Source: Lachnospiraceae bacterium (GTDB taxonomy: Bacteria; Bacillota; Clostridia; Lachnospirales; Lachnospiraceae). Taken from it: a stretch of DNA of 61,049 nt. Positions within the stretch are counted from its first letter, which is position 1, and every line of letters begins with the position of its first letter. The stretch is taken from assembly GCA_016297945.1 (NCBI GenBank), contig JAEDFR010000005.1, positions 1-61,049 on the forward strand. The letters are read 5' to 3'. Made by a program: the position numbers and the translations under genes. The notes below the pieces were generated by a model. The model did no database searches. It saw nothing but the letters and a program-made list of their open reading frames with translations, and was not told where the DNA came from. This document shows positions 34,091 to 42,158 of the stretch, piece after piece.

Positions 34091-35197
34091 CTATCTTTTA
34101 TATATCGTTTTCAAATAGTCCATACGTGAATTCATGTTTTCCATCATAAGATCGAGAATGGTAAGAGCTGACATTGCCTCAACAACAACAACTGCACGTG
34201 GAACAATAATCGGATCATGTCTTCCTTTGATGTTGATATCAATTTCATTGAGGTCTTTATTGACTGTCTGCTGGGTTTTGAAAATGGATGGCGTAGGTTT
34301 GAAATGTGCTCGTAATACAATTTCGTCACCGTCACTGATTCCACCAAGGATTCCTCCGGCATGGTTGGTCTTTTTGCTAATCTTTTTCTCATCATCGGAT
34401 AAAACAAAAGAATCGTTATTTTCGCTGCCTTTTCTTTGTGATACTTCAAAACCATCACCGATTTCAAATGCTTTCACAGCTCCGATAGACATAATCGCCT
34501 GTCCCAAACGGGCATCCAGTTTATCAAAAACAGGTTCGCCGATCCCTGCGGGAACATTTTTAATTATGCATTCGATAACACCACCGGCTGAATCGGTTTC
34601 TTTCATGCATTGTTCTAAAAAAGCGGATGCTTCTTCATCGGCTTTTGCGTCCGGCATGGCAGTCGGCGTGAGAGTAATCAGGGATTTATCAAAACGGTCG
34701 TACTGAATCGAAATGGGACCTATGGATTTTGTGTATGCATAGAGTTCAATTCCCAGTTCTTTTAATATTTTTATGGCAATGGCACCACCGGCCACACGTC
34801 CAATCGTTTCCCGGCCGGATGAACGTCCGCCTCCACGGTAATCACGAAAACCAAACTTTTCATCAAAGGTATAATCTGCATGACCGGGACGGTAATAGGA
34901 TGCAATTTCACTATAGTCTCCGGAACGCTGTGAGGTGTTTTTTACAAGCATTGCAATCGGAGTGCCGGTTGTTTTTCCTTCAAATACACCGGAAATAATC
35001 TGAACCAGATCTCCTTCGGCGCGTTTTGTTGCATAGCGGGAACTTCCGGGTTTTCTTCTGTCCAAGTATGCCTGGATATCTTCTTCGCATAAATCTAAAC
35101 CTGCGGGAACACCATCAACAACAACTCCCAGACCTTCTCCGTGTGATTCGCCAAATGTTTGTATTGTAAAGTGTTTTCCGAAAATAGAACCTGCCAT
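34091..35197 (-). CDS. aroC: Chorismate synthase
   Basis: A 368-residue FMN-dependent enzyme that makes chorismate from EPSP, the last shared step of aromatic amino acid synthesis. It has GESHGEGLGVVVDGVPAG near the N-terminus, RPGHADYTFDEKFGFRDYRGGGRSSGRET, and the C-terminal GGISDGDEIV, RHDPIIVPRAVVVVEAM. The length fits. It stands alone, with no other aro genes nearby. AGAGAGGAAAAC lies before its ATG. Its 3' end meets a shared terminator. Confidence 0.96.
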   Translation of the reverse strand: MAGSIFGKHFTIQTFGESHGEGLGVVVDGVPAGLDLCEEDIQAYLDRRKPGSSRYATKRAEGDLVQIISGVFEGKTTGTPIAMLVKNTSQRSGDYSEIASYYRPGHADYTFDEKFGFRDYRGGGRSSGRETIGRVAGGAIAIKILKELGIELYAYTKSIGPISIQYDRFDKSLITLTPTAMPDAKADEEASAFLEQCMKETDSAGGVIECIIKNVPAGIGEPVFDKLDARLGQAIMSIGAVKAFEIGDGFEVSQRKGSENNDSFVLSDDEKKISKKTNHAGGILGGISDGDEIVLRAHFKPTPSIFKTQQTVNKDLNEIDINIKGRHDPIIVPRAVVVVEAMSALTILDLMMENMNSRMDYLKTIYKR

Positions 35198-35298
35198 TAT
35201 GTTTTCCTCTCTTTATCTTTTAGTTTGGCATTTCAAATTCATACTCATTTATTATATAGAATTTTTAAATCTGCCGCAATAAGGAAAGATGTTTTATA

Positions 35299-35349
35299 TT
35301 GACAATAAATATGTAATATGTTACATATATTATATAGGTAATATATTAC
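35299..35349 (+). promoter_or_regulatory. Promoter with two palindromic operators for the MarR operon
   Basis: TTGACA lies at 35299-35304. The palindrome tatgtaatatgttacata (35310-35327) covers the spacer and the likely -10 (tacata, 35322-35327). A second, gtaatatattac (35338-35349), lies just downstream. Both share gtaat and ttac half-sites. Their centres are 25 bp apart. Placement over a promoter ahead of a MarR gene suggests autorepression. The remainder of the 297-nt gap is AT-rich with no gene. Confidence 0.65.
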
Positions 35350-35494
35350 ATATATAGAGTGCTAAAATAATAAAAATGCATGAATAATATATAGGAAAAT
35401 GGGTCGATTATTAATAATGCATTTAGTGACAATTGCTTATGTTATATGTATATAAATAATGATTTTATTTAAATGAGAAAAAAGGAGGGGCTTT

Positions 35495-35965
35495 ATGGAT
35501 TATAATGCAATGGTTCAAAACAGCAATGTTGAATTTGGACAGATGCCGCCGGGAACTTTTTTAATTGGTCTGCTTAGTGCCTTTGATAATTGTTTTCAGA
35601 CGGTTGCAGATTCGTTTTTCGAGGAGATTACATGGAAACAGTTTTTTGCCATTATCTGCATAAATTTATGCAAGGACAATCCTACAATAAATGAATTATC
35701 GGATATCATGGCAAGTTCGCATCAGAATGTCAAACAGATTTTATTGAAATTAGAAAAAAAGGGATTTGTAGAAATACTGGTTGACGAGACGGATCGAAGA
35801 AAGCAGAGAATTGTTACGACAAAAAAATGTATGGATTTTTGCAGTAAAAATGACAAAGCTAGTGAAATCAAAATGAATCAGATGTATGAAGGGATAACGG
35901 AAGAACAGATTATCACAACAATACAGACAATATTACAAATGGAAAGGAATTTAAAAAAATCATGA
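35495..35965 (+). CDS. MarR family transcriptional regulator
   Basis: A 156-residue winged-helix protein. The DNA-binding region is about residues 55-105 (PTINELSDIMASSHQNVKQILLKLEKKGFVEI), followed by the wing DETDRRKQRIVTTKK. Helices at both ends form the dimer. AAAAGGAGGGG lies about 7 nt before the ATG. Two palindromes lie over the promoter, so it probably represses its own operon. The stop overlaps the flavodoxin gene by 4 nt. The ligand is not visible. Confidence 0.9.
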   Translation: MDYNAMVQNSNVEFGQMPPGTFLIGLLSAFDNCFQTVADSFFEEITWKQFFAIICINLCKDNPTINELSDIMASSHQNVKQILLKLEKKGFVEILVDETDRRKQRIVTTKKCMDFCSKNDKASEIKMNQMYEGITEEQIITTIQTILQMERNLKKS

Positions 35966-36501
35966 AAACATTAATCGTTTATACATCACAAACAGGATTT
36001 ACCAAACGATATGCCGACTGGCTGGCAGAGGAACTGCAGGCAGATGTCATGACATTAGAGGAGGCCAAGAAGCAGGATACTCAATATTTTGATACAGCGG
36101 ATGTTATCATATACGGTGGCTGGGCCATGGGCGGAAAAATAGTAAACTGTGAATGGTTTACACAACGTATTCCTGACTGGAAGGAGAAAAAACTGGTACT
36201 TTTCTGTGTGGGGGCAAGTCCCAATGAAAATCCCGAAGTTGATGTGGCTCTTCATAATGCATTGACTGACGAAGAGCGTAAATATGCGAAGGCATTTTAT
36301 TGTCAGGGTGGAATTTCCTATGAAAAGATGAAACTGCCTATGAAATTGGCTATGAAGGCATTTGCATCCATGGTAAGAAAGAAAAAGGATGCAACCGAAA
36401 AGGAAAAAATTATGGGTGAGATGCTTTCAAAGTCTTATGACATAGCAGATAAAATGTATATCAATCCGATTGTAGATTATGTGAGAGGGGAAAATGAATG
36501 A
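35962..36501 (+). CDS. Flavodoxin-domain protein
   Basis: A 179-residue protein with the flavodoxin fold: MKTLIVYTSQTGFTKRYADWLAEEL (phosphate loop at residues 8-14, TSQTGFT), YGGWAMGGKI and LVLFCVGASP. The C-terminal helices are longer than in small electron-carrier flavodoxins and resemble HemG/MioC-like FMN proteins. It is coupled to a MarR regulator, a pattern typical of redox-stress units. The electron partner is not known. Its stop overlaps the start of the broken acetyltransferase gene. Confidence 0.82.
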   Translation: MKTLIVYTSQTGFTKRYADWLAEELQADVMTLEEAKKQDTQYFDTADVIIYGGWAMGGKIVNCEWFTQRIPDWKEKKLVLFCVGASPNENPEVDVALHNALTDEERKYAKAFYCQGGISYEKMKLPMKLAMKAFASMVRKKKDATEKEKIMGEMLSKSYDIADKMYINPIVDYVRGENE

Positions 36502-36934
36502 ACGTAAGAAAAATGAAGGTTGGCGATATAGAGAAATGTGCTGAAATATTGTGCGCTGTTTATAATAACGAGCTTTGGATGTGCAGATGGGATAAGAAAA
36601 CAGCCGTAGAGTATCTGACAGATTTTTTTGAATACAAAAAATTTGTTGGATATATTGCAGAAGAAGATGGTAAAATATTGGGTGGAATCTTTGCACATGA
36701 GAAGGTATGGTGGAATAATTCTGAAGTATATGTTGAAGAGATGTTTGTAAACACCGATAGACAGAGAATGGGGATTGGACAGTACTGCTACATAAGGTTG
36801 AAGAGTATGTGAAAGAACATGGTCTTGCCGGGATAACATTATCTACCAATAGATATGCACCGGCACCAAAATTCTATGAAAAGAATAACTTCATTCATTG
36901 TGAACATGTGATTTTTATGGCAAAGGAAGTATAA
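36498..36934 (+). pseudogene. GNAT acetyltransferase, frameshifted
   Basis: The first frame (36498-36812) covers the N-terminal half of a GNAT enzyme (MNVRKMKVGDIEKCAEIL, YIAEEDGKILGGIFAHEKVWW, VEEMFVNTDRQRMGIGQ) and stops soon after the acetyl-CoA loop. From about 36784 the missing half continues in another frame: LLHKVEEYVKEHGLAGITLS, then APAPKFYEKNNFIHCEH, ending at TAA 36932-36934. One lost base near 36780-36788 explains it. The start overlaps the flavodoxin stop by 4 nt, so it was the third gene of the MarR operon. Confidence 0.82.
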
Positions 36935-37024
36935 GCAATACCCTGTGGAAATTTGATGGCGGGAATAGCATAGATTGAGCACAAAGATTGAGCATATAAA
37001 AATTGGCAGAAAGGTAAATGTACA

Positions 37025-37732
37025 ATGAAGATAACCTATATTTATCACAGTGGATTTTTGGTGGAAACGAAAGAATGCTATTACCTGTTCGATTATTATA
37101 AAGGCTCTTTGCCATCTTTGGATACGAATAAGCAGATTTTGTTTTTTGCCAGTCACAGTCATAGAGACCATTACAATAAAGAGGTCTTTTCTCTTTTGAA
37201 AAATATGGGAATGAAACATGTGACTGCCATGCTTGCAAAAGATATTTCGCCTAAGCTATATCCTGATGACGTGGCGATTCAAAAGGTTACATTTCATGAA
37301 ACCTATGAGCTGCCGTGCAACACAATTTTAAGAACATTACATTCCACGGATGCCGGCGTGGCTTTCTTGGTGCAATGCCCGGAAGGAAATATCTATCATG
37401 CAGGAGATCTAAATGACTGGGTTTGGAAAGGCGAAACAATGCAGTATAATAAACAAATGACCGGAAACTATCGTCATGAGATTGATTTGTTAAATGCTTA
37501 CTTGCAAGAAAATGACATAAATAATATGCTGGATGTAGCATTTCTGCCTTTAGACCCAAGACAGGAGCAGGATTATGCAAAGGGAATGCTTTATTTTTTG
37601 AAGAAAATAAATGTGCGGCATATTTATCCTATGCATTATTGGAATAAACCACAGGTTATTAATCAATTTTTAAGGGAATATCCGGAGTATTCTGATATCA
37701 TCATGCAGACAGAGAATGCAAATTTTGTTTAA
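37025..37732 (+). CDS. MBL-fold metal-dependent hydrolase
   Basis: A 235-residue metallo-beta-lactamase-fold protein. The metal motif HSHRDH gives His44, His46, Asp48 and His49, and further ligands lie in HSTDAGVAFLV and HAGDLNDW. The end has HIYPMHYWNKPQVINQFL. It resembles UlaG/YtkL-like hydrolases, but the substrate is unknown. AGAAAGGTAAATG lies before the ATG. It follows the broken acetyltransferase by 90 nt and could be the last gene of the MarR unit. Confidence 0.85.
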   Translation: MKITYIYHSGFLVETKECYYLFDYYKGSLPSLDTNKQILFFASHSHRDHYNKEVFSLLKNMGMKHVTAMLAKDISPKLYPDDVAIQKVTFHETYELPCNTILRTLHSTDAGVAFLVQCPEGNIYHAGDLNDWVWKGETMQYNKQMTGNYRHEIDLLNAYLQENDINNMLDVAFLPLDPRQEQDYAKGMLYFLKKINVRHIYPMHYWNKPQVINQFLREYPEYSDIIMQTENANFV

Positions 37733-37810
37733 AACAATTTGAAATAATTTAATAGATTTTGAAAAAATGATTGTTTTTGATAGTATTTGAAAGAATTATA
37801 AGGTAAAGAA

Positions 37811-37864
37811 ATGAATGAAATTTTAATGGAACAATTGGCAATTGATTTTTGATGTACACCGAAA
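37811..37864 (+). other. Upstream part of a GNAT gene interrupted by in-frame TGA
   Basis: ATG 37811 has AAGGTAAAG just upstream and reads MNEILMEQLAIDF, then TGA (37850-37852), then CTPK in the same frame straight into the ATG at 37865. This is the natural N-terminus of the acetyltransferase below, cut by one stop. It may be a nonsense mutation or a readthrough site. Confidence 0.6.
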
Positions 37865-38539
37865 ATGGTTAAGAGTAATGATAATATTTTTACAGAGTAT
37901 TTTGCTCGGGATGGTAGACGTATTTTTAAAGAGGGTGAGTGCTTTTTAAAAATCGCGTCGATACAGGGAAAGATTTTGGCTACAGGAAAAGCTGAAATTA
38001 TGAAATTGGTAAAAGACAGATATCAAAATGCCGACGGAGCCTGGTTTATGGATATGGAAAGCCTTCGTGAACTGGACAATAAGATGAAAGAATTTGGTTG
38101 CCAGATTGGACAGGCGCATCCGTTTTATATTGCGACAGAAAAGTCGGAGTTTCATACAAAAGATTTTGAAATTCGTAAATTTATTGGCAAAGAATTAGAA
38201 CAGTTTCGTGGAGATGAACGTTTTGATGAAGCATTGTTGTTTGAAGATGTTCCAAAGGATGAAATCGGGATTGCTGCCTATCAGGATGGAGAAATACTGG
38301 GTATGGCAGGAGCGACCAGTGACAGTCCGTTGATGTGGCAGATAGGTATTAATGTCTTACCAAAAGCACGAGGCATGGATATTGGTTCATTGCTTGTGGG
38401 ACTTTTAAAAAATGAATTAATAGATATGGGTATACTTCCGTTTTACGGAACTTCCATGTCACATATCGCGTCCCAAAAGGTTGCCTTACGTGCAGGATTT
38501 TCTCCGGCATGGGCAGAATTATATTGTGAGAAAAAATAA
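37865..38539 (+). CDS. GNAT family acetyltransferase
   Basis: A 224-residue open frame with a C-terminal GNAT domain (about 110-224): EIGIAAYQDGEILGMAGAT, the acetyl-CoA loop region INVLPKARGMDIGSLLVGLLKNELID, and SHIASQKVALRAGFSPAWAELY. The N-terminal part (residues 1-100) is a distinct domain. This ATG has no good ribosome site; the better start at 37811 is in frame but broken by a TGA. If translation begins here, 18 residues are missing. The substrate is unknown. Confidence 0.72.
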   Translation: MVKSNDNIFTEYFARDGRRIFKEGECFLKIASIQGKILATGKAEIMKLVKDRYQNADGAWFMDMESLRELDNKMKEFGCQIGQAHPFYIATEKSEFHTKDFEIRKFIGKELEQFRGDERFDEALLFEDVPKDEIGIAAYQDGEILGMAGATSDSPLMWQIGINVLPKARGMDIGSLLVGLLKNELIDMGILPFYGTSMSHIASQKVALRAGFSPAWAELYCEKK

Positions 38540-38608
38540 CTGCCAAAAATCAAAAAACATGATAGAATAATCAATGCATGTAAAATTTGTGATTTATATG
38601 GTGGAAGC

Positions 38609-39523
38609 ATGAAAGAAAAAACAAAAGAAAAGTCCTGTGCTTTGGGGATATTTTTTGGAAAATTGATTATTGTTTCCTTTGCTTCTTTGCTTTTTGTTTT
38701 TAATTGTAGTGTGATGTGGTCTGCTTTGCAGAATTACTTTTATGAAGAAGAAATTATAAGTGGCGAAGATGTTGTTGAGACTTTTTCAAACCAAGCATCA
38801 GTGCATACGAAACAACCGCTAGAACAGGCAATGGGACAAGCATCTGGTGATAATACTCAAAAAGAAAAAAGTGAAAAAGAGACGGAACAACTGATTGATT
38901 CGTCAGAGGTAGATTATTCAGAATTCAGAGTGAATGACTGGCGTTTGATTTTAGTCAATAAACAGCATCCGATACCGGATGATTATGAATTAAAGCTTGG
39001 AAGTATCAGCACTCCACGCGGTCGAATGAAATGTGATCGAAGGATTATTTCTGATTTGAATAAGATGTTTGAGGATGCGAAAGAAGAAGGAATTAATCTG
39101 GTTGTTTGTTCGCCATACAGGCCGAGCAGCCGTCAGGACTATCTGTTTGATAAAAAGGTTAAAAAATATATAAAACAAGGCAATTCCTATATGGATGCTT
39201 ACTATCTGACGGCACAGGCAGTTACCATTCCGGGAGCCAGTGAGCACGAAATCGGACTGGCTCTTGATATTGTTTCTGATAAGTATTCCGGTTTAAATGA
39301 AGGATTCGGAACATCGGATGCTGGAATTTGGTTGGAAAAGCACTGTGCGGAATATGGTTTTGTCATTCGTTATCCACGTGGTAAAGAAAGTATTACCGGA
39401 ATTGAATTTGAACCGTGGCATTTTCGATATGTAGGGAAAAAAGCGGCAAAAGTGATGAGAGAACAGGATCTTTGTCTGGAGGAATTTACGGAATTGGTAA
39501 AAGAATATTCTTCAGATAAATGA
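38609..39523 (+). CDS. D-alanyl-D-alanine carboxypeptidase, VanY family
   Basis: A 304-residue membrane-anchored peptidase. One N-terminal membrane segment (about 14-32) is followed by a Glu/Gln-rich linker, then the M15B domain. Its zinc site is visible: SEHEIGLALD gives His213 and Asp220, and EPWHFRYVG gives His271. SPYRPSSRQ precedes them. It trims D-Ala from peptidoglycan stem peptides outside the membrane. No vancomycin resistance genes are nearby, so a housekeeping role in the cell wall is likely. The ATG has GGTGGAAG upstream. Confidence 0.9.
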   Translation: MKEKTKEKSCALGIFFGKLIIVSFASLLFVFNCSVMWSALQNYFYEEEIISGEDVVETFSNQASVHTKQPLEQAMGQASGDNTQKEKSEKETEQLIDSSEVDYSEFRVNDWRLILVNKQHPIPDDYELKLGSISTPRGRMKCDRRIISDLNKMFEDAKEEGINLVVCSPYRPSSRQDYLFDKKVKKYIKQGNSYMDAYYLTAQAVTIPGASEHEIGLALDIVSDKYSGLNEGFGTSDAGIWLEKHCAEYGFVIRYPRGKESITGIEFEPWHFRYVGKKAAKVMREQDLCLEEFTELVKEYSSDK

Positions 39524-39615
39524 AAAAATCAAAAAATATATTTTGACATTCACAGGATTCGTATGAAACAATAACAGGAAGTCAGATGAAAAAAGAAAGT
39601 TAAAGAGATAAGTAT

Positions 39616-40743
39616 ATGTATGAATTATTAAAAACAGAAGGACGTGCCAAGAGAGGACGTTTTCATACGCCGCACGGTGTAATTGAAACCCCCGTTTTTA
39701 TGAACGTAGGTACGGTTGCAGCAATCAAAGGTGCTGTTTCGACAGAAGATTTAGAAGGCCTTGGTACTCAAGTGCAGTTATCCAATACCTATCATCTTCA
39801 TGTGCGTCCCGGAGATGAAATTGTAAAAAAACTTGGCGGTTTACATAAGTTTATGAGCTGGAAAAAGCCAATTTTGACGGATTCCGGTGGATTTCAGGTT
39901 TTTTCACTTGCAAAGCTTCGGAGTATCAAAGAAGAAGGTGTGACATTTCAGTCGCATATTGATGGTCATAAAATTTTTATGGGTCCGGAAGAGAGTATGC
40001 AGATTCAATCAAATCTGGCATCAACGATTGCAATGGCGTTTGACGAATGTGCACCGGCACTTGCTGATAAAAATTATGTAATCAAATCTGTGGAGCGTAC
40101 AACCAGATGGCTCGAACGCTGTAAAAATGAAATGGCGCGGTTGAATAGCCTGGATGATACGATTAACAAGGAGCAGATGCTGTTTGGTATCAATCAGGGT
40201 GCCATCTATGACGATATCCGTATTGAACATGCAAAGCGCATTGCAGAGTTTGATCTTCCGGGTTATGCAATTGGTGGTCTTGCCGTTGGGGAAACGCATG
40301 AACAGATGTATCATATACTGGATGAGACCGTTCCGTTTCTGCCCCAGAATAAGCCGACTTATTTAATGGGCGTCGGAACACCGGAAAATATTTTGGAAGC
40401 GGTTGATCGCGGAATTGATTTTTTTGATTGTGTATATCCGACAAGAAATGGCAGACATGCCAATGTTTATACTGCACATGGCAAGTTGAATTTATTAAAT
40501 GCAAAATACGAACTGGATGATAGACCAATCGAAGAAGGCTGTCAGTGCCCGGCATGTCGCAGATACAGCAGAGCCTATGTCAGACATTTGCTAAAGGCCA
40601 AAGAAATGTTAGGCATGCGTTTTTGTGTCATGCACAATTTGTATTTTTATAATCATTTGATGGAGCAAATCAGACAGGCACTCGATGAAGGAAGATTTTC
40701 ACAGTTTAAAACAGAAATGCTGGATTCTATGAAGAAACAATAA
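39616..40743 (+). CDS. tgt: Queuine tRNA-ribosyltransferase
   Basis: A 375-residue TIM-barrel enzyme that exchanges guanine for preQ1 at position 34 of GUN-anticodon tRNAs. It has the entry motif TPVFMNVGTVAAIKG, the DSGGFQVFSL region, FDECAP and the zinc site CQCPACRRYSRAYVRHLL. The length matches the family. The yajC gene follows 104 nt later with its own promoter. The tgt-yajC order is widely conserved, but secDF, which often comes next, is absent. Confidence 0.97.
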   Translation: MYELLKTEGRAKRGRFHTPHGVIETPVFMNVGTVAAIKGAVSTEDLEGLGTQVQLSNTYHLHVRPGDEIVKKLGGLHKFMSWKKPILTDSGGFQVFSLAKLRSIKEEGVTFQSHIDGHKIFMGPEESMQIQSNLASTIAMAFDECAPALADKNYVIKSVERTTRWLERCKNEMARLNSLDDTINKEQMLFGINQGAIYDDIRIEHAKRIAEFDLPGYAIGGLAVGETHEQMYHILDETVPFLPQNKPTYLMGVGTPENILEAVDRGIDFFDCVYPTRNGRHANVYTAHGKLNLLNAKYELDDRPIEEGCQCPACRRYSRAYVRHLLKAKEMLGMRFCVMHNLYFYNHLMEQIRQALDEGRFSQFKTEMLDSMKKQ

Positions 40744-40786
40744 TTCTATCATAAATCTTAAAAACTTATGAAATTTATAAAACTAC

Positions 40787-40815
40787 TTGAAGAAAAGCAC
40801 GGTTTTGTGTATGAT
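40787..40815 (+). promoter_or_regulatory. Promoter for yajC
   Basis: TTGAAG (40787-40792) and TATGAT (40810-40815) are 17 nt apart and lie about 33 nt before the ATG at 40848. AGGAGG follows at the proper distance. Confidence 0.75.
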
Positions 40816-40847
40816 GTTTTTTAGTTGAATTTACAGGAGGTCCAATT

Positions 40848-41216
40848 ATGGGAATTTTATTATCAGGTACAGCTGATGCAGCAAATGCAGGAATGAGCCC
40901 AATGAATACCGTTGCTTATATAGTTGTATGGATTGTAGCAATTGTAGCAATGTTTTGGTTGATGGGTGGCTCACAGAGAAAAGAGCAGAAGAGAATCAAT
41001 GCAATGCTCGCTGAAATGCAGATTGGTGACAGTGTTTTAACAACAAGTGGATTTTATGGTATGATTATTGATATTACGGATGACACTGTTATTGTGGAAT
41101 TTGGTAGCAATAAAAACTGTCGTATTCCGATGAGCAAAAGTGCAATTGCACAGATTGAAAAAGCCGGCGCACCTGCTCCTGCAGAAGATAAAAAAGAGAA
41201 AAAGAAAGAAAAATAA
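40848..41216 (+). CDS. yajC: Preprotein translocase subunit YajC
   Basis: A 122-residue protein with an N-terminal membrane helix (about residues 20-40), then KRINAMLAEMQIGDSVLTTSGFYGMIIDI and a Lys/Glu/Ala-rich tail (PAPAEDKKEKKKEK). YajC binds SecDF in the Sec export machinery. Strong AGGAGG precedes the ATG. It is followed by a hairpin and then an accessory region with a toxin-antitoxin relic. Confidence 0.92.
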   Translation: MGILLSGTADAANAGMSPMNTVAYIVVWIVAIVAMFWLMGGSQRKEQKRINAMLAEMQIGDSVLTTSGFYGMIIDITDDTVIVEFGSNKNCRIPMSKSAIAQIEKAGAPAPAEDKKEKKKEK

Positions 41217-41275
41217 CATCAAATGCAGATGTTATTATTGTGGTATTGCATTAAATTAAGGATGCTTAAAGATAA

Positions 41276-41308
41276 ATAGCTATGATGGATTAATTCTATC
41301 ATAGCTAT
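41276..41308 (+). terminator. Hairpin after yajC
   Basis: The arms atagctatgat and atcatagctat are perfect 11-bp complements with an 11-nt loop, and a T-rich stretch follows. A likely weak terminator for tgt-yajC. From 41309 to 41425 no gene or other structure was seen. Confidence 0.6.
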
Positions 41309-41425
41309 CTATCTTTTGAATTTTCTTGTCTATTTTACCTTTCTTATTTGATTTGTTTATCCAATTCTTAATAATTCATTAGGTGGTTTTGTATTACGCA
41401 AACGATAATAACCACGAACAATCTC

Positions 41426-41475
41426 ACAAGTTTTATTGAATATCCATTTTTTACAAGTTTTATTGAATATCCATT
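41426..41475 (+). repeat. Two tandem 23-nt repeats before the toxin-antitoxin promoter
   Basis: A 23-nt unit beginning acaagttttattgaat occurs at 41426-41448 and again, exactly, at 41453-41475, a period of 27. The second copy overlaps the -35 box of the next promoter. It may bind a regulator or may be a leftover antitoxin repeat. Confidence 0.7.
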
Positions 41476-41501
41476 GACAATTACAAGATGTATGTTATAA
41501 T
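41474..41501 (+). promoter_or_regulatory. Promoter of the type III antitoxin RNA
   Basis: A perfect TTGACA (41474-41479) and TATAAT (41496-41501) are separated by 16 nt. Transcription would start near 41508, placing a short noncoding stretch and a terminator before the toxin gene. Confidence 0.8.
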
Positions 41502-41507
41502 CATAGC

Positions 41508-41612
41508 CAATCGGAGAGTCCTGCCGCTAAGTGGAGATGATAAAAGCGTTATTTCGCTTATTGGGAAATGACAAGTAATGGCTATGTGAGGTTCACATAG
41601 CCATTTTCTTTT
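41508..41612 (+). ncRNA. Candidate CptI/ToxI-type antitoxin RNA with terminator
   Basis: Between the promoter and the toxin gene lies about 70 nt of noncoding sequence with small stems (ccgc/gtgg, and aagcg/cgctt around a ttatt loop), then a strong terminator: arms at 41577-41589 and 41593-41605 (13-bp perfect) and a T-rich run. This is the standard type III layout, where the attenuating terminator makes more RNA antitoxin than toxin message. Only about one repeat unit is visible. The RNA call depends on the toxin identification. Confidence 0.6.
41577..41612 (+). terminator. Attenuating terminator between antitoxin RNA and toxin
   Basis: The arms aatggctatgtga and tcacatagccatt are perfect 13-bp complements with loop ggt, and the T-run ttttctttt follows. 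It ends 10 nt before the toxin ATG. Confidence 0.85.
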
Positions 41613-41622
41613 GGGAGAAAAA

Positions 41623-42158
41623 ATGAAAAATACAAAGAGATTAAATTTATATATGGTTGATATGAAATATGTTAGGAACTTGCACAATGTCGATAATAGA
41701 GTTTTATCGGTATCTCCTCAAATCGGGAAAGATAATAGAGTTTATGTTGGAATTCTTATGATACTAGGTGAGTTTAAATATATTATTCCATTATCACATC
41801 CAAAGAAAAAACATCAAAATATGCGTCCATCTGCAGATTTTGATAAAATATATGATAAAAAGGGGCGACTTATTGCTGTGTTAAATTTTAATCTAATGAT
41901 ACCAGTCGAAGAAAGCCAGTTAATTCCTATTGATTTGAAGATACATAAAAATGATAGTCAATATATTAAGGCATATAAAAATTTATGTATTGCCCAAATA
42001 GAATATTGTCGGCGTAAAGAGATTACAAAAAAATCAATGACAAAGCAAACACGTTATATAATTTATGTGTATCTGACAAATCAAATTATAAAGGCAAGAC
42101 TCGATGTGTTGATTTTAAGAAACTTGAAGTAGTATGTGAAAAATATAATTCAAAATAG
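41623..42158 (+). pseudogene. Type III toxin, ToxN/AbiQ/CptN-family endoribonuclease, frameshifted
   Basis: The first frame (41623-42132) encodes LNLYMVDMKYVRNLHNVDNR, VYVGILMILGEFKYIIPLSHPKKKH, and LIAVLNFNLMIPVEESQLIPID, the ToxN fold. After a run of seven A (about 42026-42032) the frame gives a non-family end. With one added A the frame continues KKINDKANTLYNLCVSDK, then RCVDFKKLEVVCEKYNSK and stops at TAG 42156-42158, which is the expected family C-terminus. So the toxin is broken by a one-base change, or read by slippage. GGGAGAAA lies before ATG 41623. The promoter, RNA and terminator upstream complete a type III unit. Confidence 0.8.

Noticed and set aside
37850..37855. Selenocysteine codon (TGA followed by TGT)
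   Set aside because: No convincing downstream hairpin was seen and GNAT enzymes are not known to use selenocysteine; a nonsense mutation is simpler.
38609..39523. Vancomycin resistance locus
   Set aside because: Only a VanY-type carboxypeptidase is present; no vanHAX or two-component genes are nearby.
41426..41475. Possible CRISPR array
   Set aside because: Only two copies with a 4-nt spacer; no array and no cas genes.
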